This document shows positions 10,318-18,901 of a stretch of DNA of 24,839 nucleotides, piece after piece (position 1 is the stretch's first letter; every line of letters starts with the position of its first letter). Below the pieces are notes generated by a model. The model had not been told where the DNA came from. It ran no database searches and saw nothing but the letters and a program-made list of their open reading frames with translations. This stretch comes from Polysphondylium violaceum (Eukaryota > Evosea > Eumycetozoa > Dictyosteliales > Dictyosteliaceae), in assembly GCA_000277445.1 (NCBI GenBank), contig AJWJ01000348.1, forward strand, positions 1-24,839, written 5' to 3'. The position numbers were made by a program, and so were the translations under genes.

Positions 10318-11496
10318 ATGACAAATAAACTTGTTGGAAATTATTTAGACGTATGTGTTATTTATATTCATGAATAATATCGCGATAGAAATCACATCTA
10401 ACTCTCTTCATACATATAAATAACAATATAACAGGTTAGAAACAAAAAATATAATGAAGAAGACGACGACGATTGGGATACCGATGCAGATTTTGTCAAT
10501 GAATCAAACATTGACAATTCCAAACAAACTACTAAACCAAGTGCAAATGTTAGAGCAAGTATTGTAGGTAGAGATCTTTTAGAGAAACAAGCACCCATTG
10601 ATAAAGTACCAACTTCACCAATATCAAAAAAACCAGCATTCCAACAAACTACATACACTCCACCAGGTGTTGTAATTAATAAAACTGCTGCTAAACCTGC
10701 TGCACCAGCTCCTACACCAGCTGCATCTAAACCCTCATCTGTAGGTTCTGTAGCTAGCAAATTCAATCAACCTGCTGCACCAGCACCAGCACCAGTTAAA
10801 TCAACTCCAGTTGTTTCTAAATTTGCTCAACCTGCTGCTACTCCAGCCCCTGCTCCAGTTAAATCAACACCAGTTGTTTCTAAATTTGCCCAACCTGCTG
10901 CTGCACCAGCACCAGCACCAGTTAAATCTACCCCAGTTGTTTCTAAATTTGCTCAACCTGCTGCCACTCCAGCTCCAGCTCCAGCTCCTGTTAAAAAACC
11001 ACCACCTCCACCAAAAAGAGTTCCAGAACCAGAGCCAGAACCAGTCTACGAACCAGAACCAGAACCAGTTTATGAAGAAACCTATGATCAACAACAATAT
11101 GACCAATCTGGTTATGATCAACAACAATATGACGACCAACAACAATATGACCAATCAGGTTATGATCAATCTGGATACGATCAACAACAATATGACGATC
11201 AACAACAATATGATCAATCTGGTTATGATCAACAACAATATGACGACCAACAACAATACGACCAATCAGGCTATGATCAATCAGGATATGATCAATCAGG
11301 TTATGAAGAACAACAAACACAATATACTCAAGCTGAAGCAATCTATGATTATGTAGCTCAACAAGAAGGTGATCTTACTTTTTACACAGGCGATATAATT
11401 TATGTTTACGATACTAGCGATGAAAGTGGATGGTGGCAAGGTGAAGTAAATGGTGCCCAAGGTACTTTCCCATCAACATTTGTAAAGTTATTGTAG
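10318..11496 (+). CDS. SH3-domain protein with cortactin-like N-terminal acidic motif
   Basis: Two exons, 10318-10350 (only 11 codons) and 10435-11496, joined by an 84-nt phase-0 intron (GTATGT..ACAG); 364 aa, TAG stop. Residues 19-33 read EEDDDDWDTDADFVN, very close to the N-terminal acidic region of cortactin/HS1 (DDWETDPDFVND), whose DDW contacts the Arp3 subunit of the Arp2/3 complex. Residues about 85-195 are Pro/Ala-rich with 21-residue repeats (SKFAQPAA.PAPAPVKSTPVV), followed by a KKPPPPPKR stretch, an EPEPEP stretch and Tyr/Gln/Asp repeats (YDQSGYDQQQYDD). Residues about 312-364 form one SH3 domain (AIYDY, EGDLTFYTGD, WWQGE, GTFPSTFV). No cortactin actin-binding repeats and no ADF-H domain are present, so it is neither a standard cortactin nor an Abp1/drebrin-like protein. 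A role as an actin-branching adaptor is inferred from the two end motifs. Confidence 0.85.
10741..10992 (+). repeat. 63-nt coding repeats, Pro/Ala-rich
   Basis: Imperfect tandem copies of a 21-codon unit encoding KFAQPAA.PAPAPVKSTPVVS, about three and a half copies, within the SH3-protein gene. The copies differ mostly at synonymous positions, such as gct/gcc/gca alanine codons. Confidence 0.8.
11080..11320 (+). repeat. Coding Tyr/Gln/Asp repeats
   Basis: Repeated units encoding YDQSG, YDQQQ and YDDQQQ in the second repeat block of the SH3 protein. The prion-like Q/Y composition precedes the SH3 domain directly. Copy order suggests slippage or unequal exchange. Confidence 0.75.
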
Positions 11497-11642
11497 ATTA
11501 TTATTTATAGTAGTAGTAGTAGTATATTATTTATTGTCTTTTTTAAATTCTATATCCCTTTCGTCTTTAATAAAATTATTTAAAAAACCCTATGCTCTTA
11601 TTTAACATATATTACTATTTTATTTACATATCTATATTTACT

Positions 11643-12878
11643 TTATTCTTGAGTGTTTGCTTCCAAGATTACCAAAACTTGTTTTGTCAATGATTTGTTC
11701 ATTTGGACACTCAGAAAAGTTTCACCATGCTTTGTAAATTCTCTAATCATTTTATGATCAATATACTCCACCAAATGACTATTTAATGAACTCTCTTCAC
11801 TAACGAGAAATTCATCAAAACACAATTCATAGAGATTTCTTTTGGAGCATTCTCTTTGTTTTAGTTCCATTGTGTGATTGATTAATATCTTGAGAACATC
11901 TTTGGCAGTGTCTGTAAGACTCTTTAAAACACTTTCAATCGAAGACAATGTCAACGATGATTCCTTTCCAGTGTATACAGATGATTCCTTTAATAGCTCC
12001 TTTAAATAGTTTTCATAGGTTGGCATTGAATGACGAACCCATCTAAATCTTGCATCTAGAGCTACATCCCATATCAGATTTGCATTATAGTTATCAATGG
12101 TTGCAATGATATGCAAGTTTGGTATTTGTGCAAGTTCTGAAAGTAAAACCTGCGATGAATAGGAATTTAATGCCATACCATCAATATTATAGATAATTAA
12201 GAAAATATGTTTGTAGAGAGGTTGTTCTTGTGATAAAGTATTTAAATCTCTAATTTGTTGATTAACAGTTGAATACTTTTTGCTATTATTGAATAATTTC
12301 ACTGAAATAATATCAACTATCTATTAAAAAATAATATTGGAGTATTAATATATTAAATATTAGGATTGTTGCTCTTTTGTATTCTCTTGGTTCTTACTTA
12401 CTTCCTTTATATCTACATTTGGTAAAAAAGCATTTACAAATATACTTGGATATTTTTTTGTATATTCATTGATAAATCTTTTCACCAGATTAATTTTACT
12501 ACCCTCGCCGTGTAGTAATATATTGTAACCTAATAAAAGTTCATTAAAAAGTTCATTTGTTTTGCCATTCTTAAAATATGAATCAAGCAATGCCTCTTTT
12601 TCTTTTGTGTGTTTGGGAAATGGGTTTTGTGATAATATTCTATAATTATCCTGTGTGCTCATGTACCTTAGACCTGATAGATCCTTTTTAGATGTTTTCA
12701 ATACTTCTTTATCATCTTCATCATCGTCTTCATCACTTTCTTCTTCATAAGATACATCTATAAACTCTTTTTCACCATCTTTGTTTTGAATATCTTCATC
12801 TTCATCTTTTCCTCTTTTTTTCTCTTTAATAAAGTTTTTAGTTAATTTAACTGATGGCTTTTTACCTCTTTTTGACAT
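11643..12878 (-). CDS. orcB: Origin recognition complex subunit 2 (ORC2)
   Basis: Two exons on the minus strand, 12878-12398 and 12301-11643, with a 96-nt intron (GTAAGA..TCAG). The junction a|tg restores VDIKEVMKLFNNS. The product is 379 aa. Residues 20-60 are acidic and low-complexity (DEDEDI, ESDEDDDEDD). The conserved ORC2 core follows: LLLGYNILLHGEGSK (about residues 117-131), IFLIIYNIDG (about 193-202), and ATIDNYNANLIWD (about 227-239), which matches the family NIHLIASIDHINAPLLWD-type block. As in other ORC2 proteins, a canonical Walker A motif is not visible. It is shorter than the human protein (577 aa), mainly at the N-terminus. It should act in the nucleus, binding origins and loading MCM. 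Its 3' end faces that of the SH3-protein gene across 146 bp. An E2F-like GC motif lies 83 bp upstream of the ATG. Confidence 0.92.
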
Positions 12879-12921
12879 ATCTATTTATTTGAATATTAAT
12901 ATGAAAATGCAATAAAACATC

Positions 12922-12952
<31 letters not shown>

Positions 12953-12960
12953 GAAAAAAA

Positions 12961-12970
12961 GCGCGCCATT
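12961..12970 (-). promoter_or_regulatory. E2F-like site upstream of ORC2
   Basis: On the minus strand the sequence reads AATGGCGCGC, close to the E2F consensus TTTSSCGC, 83 bp before the ORC2 start codon. An all-GC heptamer is rare in this AT-rich intergenic DNA. RblA/E2F control of S-phase genes is established in Dictyostelium; binding at this site is inferred. Confidence 0.45.
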
Positions 12971-13159
12971 GGAGAAACTTTAATAAAGTAATAACTCCTT
13001 GAGTTGGATAGGTAATCATTGACCAGTTCCTCACTATCAAATTCTTAGGAATCGATATTAAATTAAAATTAAAAAAGACATGATAAAAAAAAACCATATT
13101 TTATAATGAAAAAAAAAAATTATATTTATTGAAAGTATATTTATATTTAATTTCAATTA

Positions 13160-14269
13160 TTAACTATCCTTTACCTTTTTTTCTTTTTTTTCTTTCTTTT
13201 CTTTCTTTTCAGCTTTTTCGGCTTTTTCAGCTTCTTTCTTTTCTTTTTTTTCTTTTTTTTCTTTTTTTTCTTTTTCTTTTGGACTAGTAGCACCACTACC
13301 ATTGGTATTACCAGATTCTAAACTAGTATTTGCCAAGTCGTCTGTGATGCTATGTTCAACGGGATATTCTGGATTTTCTTTTAAATATTGATCCAAATTA
13401 AATTGATAATCCAATTCACCACCAAGATCATATTCCAAATATTTAAAATCTACATATTCCTCCAACTCTGGGAATATTCTTCTACCATCTTTATCTTTTT
13501 TTGAGTACAAGAATTTAACTTTTGAAAGAGTTACTTCATTTAAAAAAGGCTTAATAATCTTCCAAGCAATCCAAAACATAGTTGGAGGATCCAAGAATAA
13601 TGATTGTCCCATTCTTTCTGGACAATGATCCAATAAAAAGTGCATAGATTCCAAGTTTGCCTTCATATCAATATTTTTTCTTGAGAAACCATTATAGTCA
13701 ACAATAAAACAAAAAGTCTCGATACCTTTAGATTCATCCATTTTACTAAAACCCTTTGTCATCCAGTATATCAAGTTGTGGTACTTGTCTTGCACAGAAA
13801 CATCTCTAACATCATTTCTTGGTACGGCAAAAATGATTGGTCTGCCTTTTTTATCTCTATTATTTACATATAGGCAACCAGCATTTGCAATTTCTCGAAT
13901 GTCATTGATACGAATATCTTGTGGTCTATTTTTCTTTTTCCAATCAAGACTATTTCTCAGCATAGCCTCTGATTTGGATACACTATAATTTCTGGCACGG
14001 AGATATCTTAAAAAGCACATATCTGTTAAAAATTCAATATCTTCTGGATCTTTATAATCTGCAAGAACATTTTCTTTAATCTCTTTAAAAGCCTCCATTT
14101 GTTTTTCATTTAAATTTTTGAAAGGATCAAAATCTGGAAAAGATTTGATCATATCTTCATTACTTTTTGGATTGCTAAATCCTCCATTTGTAATAATTTC
14201 ACCAGCAGTACCGTTGGTAGTTGTAGTTGTAGTGCTAGTTGTAGTTGTATTATTATTTTCAACTTCCAT
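13160..14269 (-). CDS. Sec14/CRAL-TRIO domain protein
   Basis: Single exon, 369 aa, TAA stop. The N-terminus is an Asn/Thr run (residues 5-19). Residues about 56-115 form the CRAL-TRIO N-terminal helical region ([30 protein letters not shown]). Residues about 130-285 form the lipid-binding CRAL-TRIO fold ([58 protein letters not shown]). The tail from about 331 is a Lys/Glu repeat (KEKKEKK) ending in KVKDS, possibly an extended or membrane-associated charged helix. Family members carry phosphatidylinositol, phosphatidylcholine or other hydrophobic ligands between membranes; the ligand here cannot be told from sequence. No signal peptide, so it is probably cytosolic. It lies upstream of ORC2 on the same strand, separated by 281 bp, with no sign of co-transcription. 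Confidence 0.9.
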   Translation of the reverse strand: MEVENNNTTTTSTTTTTTNGTAGEIITNGGFSNPKSNEDMIKSFPDFDPFKNLNEKQMEAFKEIKENVLADYKDPEDIEFLTDMCFLRYLRARNYSVSKSEAMLRNSLDWKKKNRPQDIRINDIREIANAGCLYVNNRDKKGRPIIFAVPRNDVRDVSVQDKYHNLIYWMTKGFSKMDESKGIETFCFIVDYNGFSRKNIDMKANLESMHFLLDHCPERMGQSLFLDPPTMFWIAWKIIKPFLNEVTLSKVKFLYSKKDKDGRRIFPELEEYVDFKYLEYDLGGELDYQFNLDQYLKENPEYPVEHSITDDLANTSLESGNTNGSGATSPKEKEKKEKKEKKEKKEAEKAEKAEKKEKKEKKEKKVKDS

Positions 14270-15544
14270 TTTTAATTATATATATTTATATGTATATGAA
14301 TTTTAATAATAATAATAATAATATATTTTTAATTAATTTATATAAAAATATTTAACAGATAGAAAGCAAACACTGCAAAAGAAAAAAAGACAGTACTATA
14401 GTAGTCTGAGAAACAAAAACAGGATGTAAGAAATAATCTAAATTTAACAACCACTAATGATATATATGGTAATGGTTTAAATTTAGAGTTTATTTTGTCA
14501 ATACAATAAAAAAAGATATCAATAGAATTCCGATTTACACAATGGTAATGAAGACTATAATTAAACAATAATTAATAAATCTTGTTTGGTGTGATTTGTT
14601 TTCTTGTGTACGAAATGTGAAAAAAATAAAAATAGAAAAAAAAAAAACACGATAATGGGGATGAGTGTTTGACTCTAAAAAGTAAAAATAAGAAGTGGTG
14701 TGTGAGGTGAAGAAATGAGAAAAAGAAAAACAAATATTGTGTTTATTTATTACTACCGTTTGTGGTAAAGAGAAAAAAATAAAAATAAATAAAATTAAAA
14801 AAATAAAAAAATAAAAAAGAATTCATCTCATGATTCTAGTTGACCACCTCATTAACAGAGGAACTCTTCGATAGAGTTTTTTTTTTTTCAATCATGATGC
14901 ATTAATTTCAAATTAAGCCTCTATTTGGCAATTGCATCATAATTATTTGCCAACTTTTAGTGTCTTTGGATTTAATTATGGTTTTGTATCGCCCTCAATG
15001 ATGGCATGATGAGTTTATATTTTTATAAAAAAATATCATTATGTTTGGACTATTGCAAAAAAGTTATCAAAAAAAATTTTTAAAAAAAAATTTGAAAAAT
15101 TATGCAAAATTGAGAAAAATGAAAAAATAAAAAAAATTAAATGTTTTAGTTATTTCATACCCAGCAACCGAGTTTTGGGTGGGTAATGGTAAAAACCGAA
15201 AGAAAAAGTATTAATGGGGTAGAGATGGTGTTTTTGGCGGGAGGATGTTGAACTGCATAAAGGGACTAATATGGTCCCAAATACCAAGATATGAAAAAAT
15301 ACATTCCACACATAGAGATTTAAAGAGATAACCAAAAAGAAATCTAGGTGTGAAAATAAGTAATTTGGTCAACTATCCCACTCTTTTTGTGTATTTGCAT
15401 CATTCAAATCCACTCTAAAAAAAGATAAACATTTTGGTTCAAGCATTAAATATATATATATATATATACAAACTGTATCGCGATCAAAATTATCTTTATT
15501 TTTTTTTATTATATTTTTTTTTTAGGGAGAAAAAAACAACTTAA

Positions 15545-15755
15545 ATTTCAACAGTCTTCAAGACGAGATAGTAACGAGATTGAGATTAGGTGATAGTATG
15601 TGATAATGAGGTCCAAGTCAACAGAGACGGAGTGTAACAAGCTCGTACCTCACAGCACCCACGATCTTGATTCAAAGATTTTTATTTTTAATCTCACCTG
15701 TTGAACCTAAAAATGACTCTATTAGGTCGAAGTGTTTATTTTTGTACCTAAAAGA
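15545..15755. other. GC-richer patch with repeated AGGT/ACCT hexamers, possible ncRNA or enhancer
   Basis: Base composition is visibly less AT-rich than the surroundings. It contains TTAGGT (15586-15591, 15722-15727), ACCTAA (15705-15710, 15746-15751) and a TGAGGT/ACCTCA pair (15607-15612, 15647-15652) that can form nested or alternative stems. No open reading frame. It matched no tRNA or snRNA pattern I know. Confidence 0.35.
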
Positions 15756-16301
15756 TCAGAGAAAAAATGAAAAAAGAATGGAAAAAACGAGGGTCCAACT
15801 CTCACATTGGCCATATTTTTTATCTCCCTTGTGGAAGAATTAAAAAAAAAAAAAAAATCTAAATTTTTGGGCAAATCCTGCACGTTGATTGGTGATTGTA
15901 GATTTTTTCAAATCCAATCAAATGATTTGTTGAAACTGTACACAGCTTTTTACAGCATTATCATAAAGAAGCACATATAAAATGGAAATAGGCCCCATTA
16001 ATACAATACATTGCTTTTAGATTGATTCAGGTTTTCTTCGTTTTTTCATTCACTATCACCTGCTTACCTCCTAGTTTGGGGGATGAAGTATACCATTTTC
16101 AGAGATTTATTATTTTTTATTTTTTTATGATTATAAGTCTTTTTCTTTTTTTTTTTCTTTCTTTACCCCTGAGCCATAGTTTTGTGTAATCAACTATTTA
16201 TAATTTTTTCTTTTTTTCAACAAGTGTTTTTCAAAGTGTTGTTGTAGTATTGTTGTTGTAAAATATATTTTTAGAAAAAAAAAAAAATTTAACATTTGTA
16301 T

Positions 16302-16314
16302 CACCACACCCACC
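16302..16314 (+). promoter_or_regulatory. CA-rich G-box-like element
   Basis: CACCACACCCACC lies 36 bp before the receptor start codon. CA/GT-rich elements of this sort bind the Dictyostelium G-box factor GBF, which drives post-aggregative genes. The location is seen directly; binding is inferred. Confidence 0.4.
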
Positions 16315-16349
16315 AAATATATATATCTAAATATATACAAGTACGAACG

Positions 16350-18571
16350 ATGTCACTAAAAAGGTGTACAATTTTAAAAACAATTATACTAGTTTTATTT
16401 TTTTATATCTCAAATACCAATGCAGCAGTATCAAATTTAAAATTTGCGGTTGTCCAAAATGGAGATTCTACAGATTTGGGATTCAATTATATGGTAAATG
16501 AGGGAAGAGTATTTATTGAAGAGACATTTAATCTTTCAAACACACAAAGTGTATACAATATATTCACCGAGGAAGAAGCTTATCAAAGTTTTGTCGATCT
16601 CATTAATGACGGTTACAATTTGATTGTAAGTTCATCATTAAACTTTGGTAATGCAATCTATCAAGTAGCAGCAGAGTATCCAAATGTTAAATTCCTTACC
16701 AGAGGAAGAGGTAATTCAACAATGCCAAATTTAGCTAGAATTTCCTACAATGTACAATCTGCAGATTATATGTCTGGATATTTTGCCGGTATGAGCACTG
16801 TCACCAACACTGTAGGCATAGTGTTACCAGGCAAACAATTTTCTACTTATCATCAAGCCAATTCATTTGCTGTTGGTGTCAAGGCTGCCGCTAAATTGTT
16901 GGGAAAAGAAATTAAAATCTATTGTGCTGCCACTGGTTCTTATAACGATGCCGATATAGCTACGGTCGCAACAAATTTGATTTTAAGTAAAGGTGCAGAT
17001 ATTATCAGTCAAATTCAAGATGATATGACTGTATCTTTAATCTCTATGAATCGTGGTAATTTAGGCATAGGTACCAATGGGTTCCCACAACGTAGAGTAT
17101 ATGGTGAAAAGGTTGGCACTAGTTATGTAATTGATTGGGGTGTCTTATTTATGGAAGCTTGTGATCGTTTTTTAAACAATACATGGGAAAATGGTTGGAG
17201 TTTTTTAGGTGATTTTTCAAATAATGTCATTCATTTAGATACTCTTAGTTACAGAGTAAGTAGTAATCATTATAAATCAAATATATTTATAAATATATTA
17301 ATTAAAATAATATTTAGGTACCAATTGATAGAGCTACACTTATATTAGCAGAGGAAGATAGATTTGTAAAGAGCGATCAATACAATCCACAATATTGTGA
17401 TCCATCAAGTTGTACAGTTTTTAATTGTACAAATGGATGTGTATCATATAACGATTGGTCAAAGGCAACGGTATTTGTTCCAGGTGTTGAGTTTTTAGGT
17501 GATATTTCTATACCTTTGACTCCAGTTGAATTTTCAAAAGGTGCCAAGATTACTTTTTCTGTATTGGCCACCATTTGTGGTGTTTTAATTTTACTTTGTA
17601 TGGTTGGTGTTGGTATTTATAGAAATGCTTTTGCCATTCGATCTGCCAGTCCAATATTTTGTATTTCTATTTTATTTGGTGGTCTTATGATCTTTGCCGG
17701 TGTTGCCGTTTGGATTACTGAGCCTACAAATCATCTCTGCCGTCTTAGATATTGGTTAGTAAGTTTAGGTTACACCATTATGTTGGGTAGTATGGTAGTA
17801 AAGAACGTGAGAATTTTCCTTTTATTCAACAACAAAGAATTAAAAGTCTTGAAGATTACCAACTCAAAACTTTTCCCATATGTCGGCTTAGCTCTTTTAC
17901 TCAATTGCATCCTCTTAATTATTTGGACCTCGATTGGTGATATTCATGAAGTTTTCAAAAGAAATGTTGATGACATTGGTAAATATGAATATATCAAAGA
18001 TTGTTATTCAAGCACCGCAGGTAATGTTACTTTATACATTCTCCTTGTCTACCATGGTCTCATGCTATTGGTTGGTTGTTTTGTATCATTCAAGATTAGA
18101 ACTGTTGATATTGAAGACTTTAACGAAAGCAAAGCTATTGCATCCACCCTTTATGCTATTGCTTTCTGTTTATTCATTGTCATTCCACTTTTGATCTCTA
18201 CAGCAAAGATTTACCAAAGAATTATTATTTTGGTTGCATCTTTTACATTTACAGCTGCCTCCGGTTTAATGATCCTTTTCATTCCAAAATTCTTTAGAAT
18301 CTTTGTTACTGGTGGTGACAAATCTTCATTCTCTTCAAAATTAACATCAATGACTAACAATATTGATAATCTTTCTTATTTCCCAGATGAAGAGATTCCA
18401 AATGAATATTCAAAGAAAGAGACACCAGGCTCTGGTGACTCCACTCCTGCCTCTGGAAACACTAGTCCAAAATCTTCAACCTCAAATCAAGCATCTAGTC
18501 AAATAACTACTCCCGATTCTCATTCTGTTTCAAACATGGAGATACCAAAAACTGCCGAAGAACAAGAATAA
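16350..18571 (+). CDS. Family 3 (class C) G-protein-coupled receptor, Grl type, with Bmp/PnrA-like ectodomain
   Basis: Two exons, 16350-17255 and 17318-18571, with a 62-nt phase-0 intron (GTAAGT..TTAG); 719 aa, TAA stop. An in-frame ATG 18 codons upstream exists, but the start at 16350 puts a signal peptide (MSLKRCTILKTIILVLFFYISNTNA) at the N-terminus and is preferred. Residues about 27-310 resemble the bacterial basic membrane protein/PnrA substrate-binding fold (LKFAVVQNGDSTDLGFN, LIVSSSLNFG, ARISYNVQSADYMSGYFAG, NTVGIVLPG). A short Cys-rich linker (CDPSSCTVFNCTNGC) precedes seven hydrophobic segments at about 379-635, in the style of GABA-B/Grl receptors. The cytoplasmic tail 640-719 is Ser/Thr-rich, a likely phosphorylation region. 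It should sit in the plasma membrane and couple to heterotrimeric G proteins. Known Grl receptors sense GABA, folate, or differentiation factors; the ligand here is unknown. It most resembles the Grl family, but no single letter can be assigned. Confidence 0.92.
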
Positions 18572-18901
18572 TTTTTTTTATTCAAATATAAAAAAAATTC
18601 AAACTGTTAACGAACGAATTAAATAAATATATGTATTATTTATAGTCTATTTAAAAAATAAGTAAATCAATTCCAAATAATTTATTATTATTGTTTTTCC
18701 AAAAGCTTCTTTATATTAATTTAAAACTTGCGGGAAAAATGTCATTTTTTAATTAAGGTTAGTTTTAAATACCATTTATTTATAATTTAAAAAATTTAAT
18801 AAATAACTAAAAAGAAAGACATTATATTCGGATATGAACGCAATAGTGATATTAAACTCTTTGTTTAAACAAAGAAATTAATATTATATTTATTTATTTG
18901 C
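18572..18901. other. Convergent intergenic region with 18-bp palindrome
   Basis: 330 bp between two converging 3' ends. AATAAA for the receptor gene is at 18622-18627. A perfect palindrome TCTTTGTTTAAACAAAGA lies at 18858-18875, 27 bp past the stop of the oxidase gene. No ORF. Confidence 0.55.

Larger units (their letters stand above)
14270..16349. other. 2.1-kb intergenic region between divergent genes
   Basis: No convincing ORF. It holds an AAT microsatellite (14305-14322), a bulged 15-bp hairpin (14437-14487), a TA repeat (15451-15468), and a relatively GC-rich patch with inverted AGGT/ACCT hexamers (about 15545-15755). It also has a TTGATTGG/CCAATCAA inverted repeat (15885-15892, 15914-15921) and a CA-rich box CACCACACCCACC (16302-16314) just before the receptor gene. 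It is unusually long for this compact kind of genome and presumably contains promoters for both flanking genes. Confidence 0.6.

Noticed and set aside
10864-11341. Long minus-strand and alternate-frame ORFs over the SH3-protein gene
   Set aside because: They are by-products of the repetitive coding DNA; products are monotonous W/F/L, I/V/D or N/M strings.
12885-13097. Small minus-strand ORF between Sec14-like gene and ORC2
   Set aside because: It contains a poly-Lys run from a poly-T tract and no conserved feature; it covers the likely ORC2 promoter.
10377-15484. ATCGCGAT palindrome in the SH3-gene intron and again near 15477
   Set aside because: Only two copies in unrelated contexts; no evidence of a shared function.
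16296-16349. Upstream in-frame ATG of the receptor gene
   Set aside because: It would bury the signal peptide behind 18 extra residues; the ATG at 16350 gives a normal secretory start.
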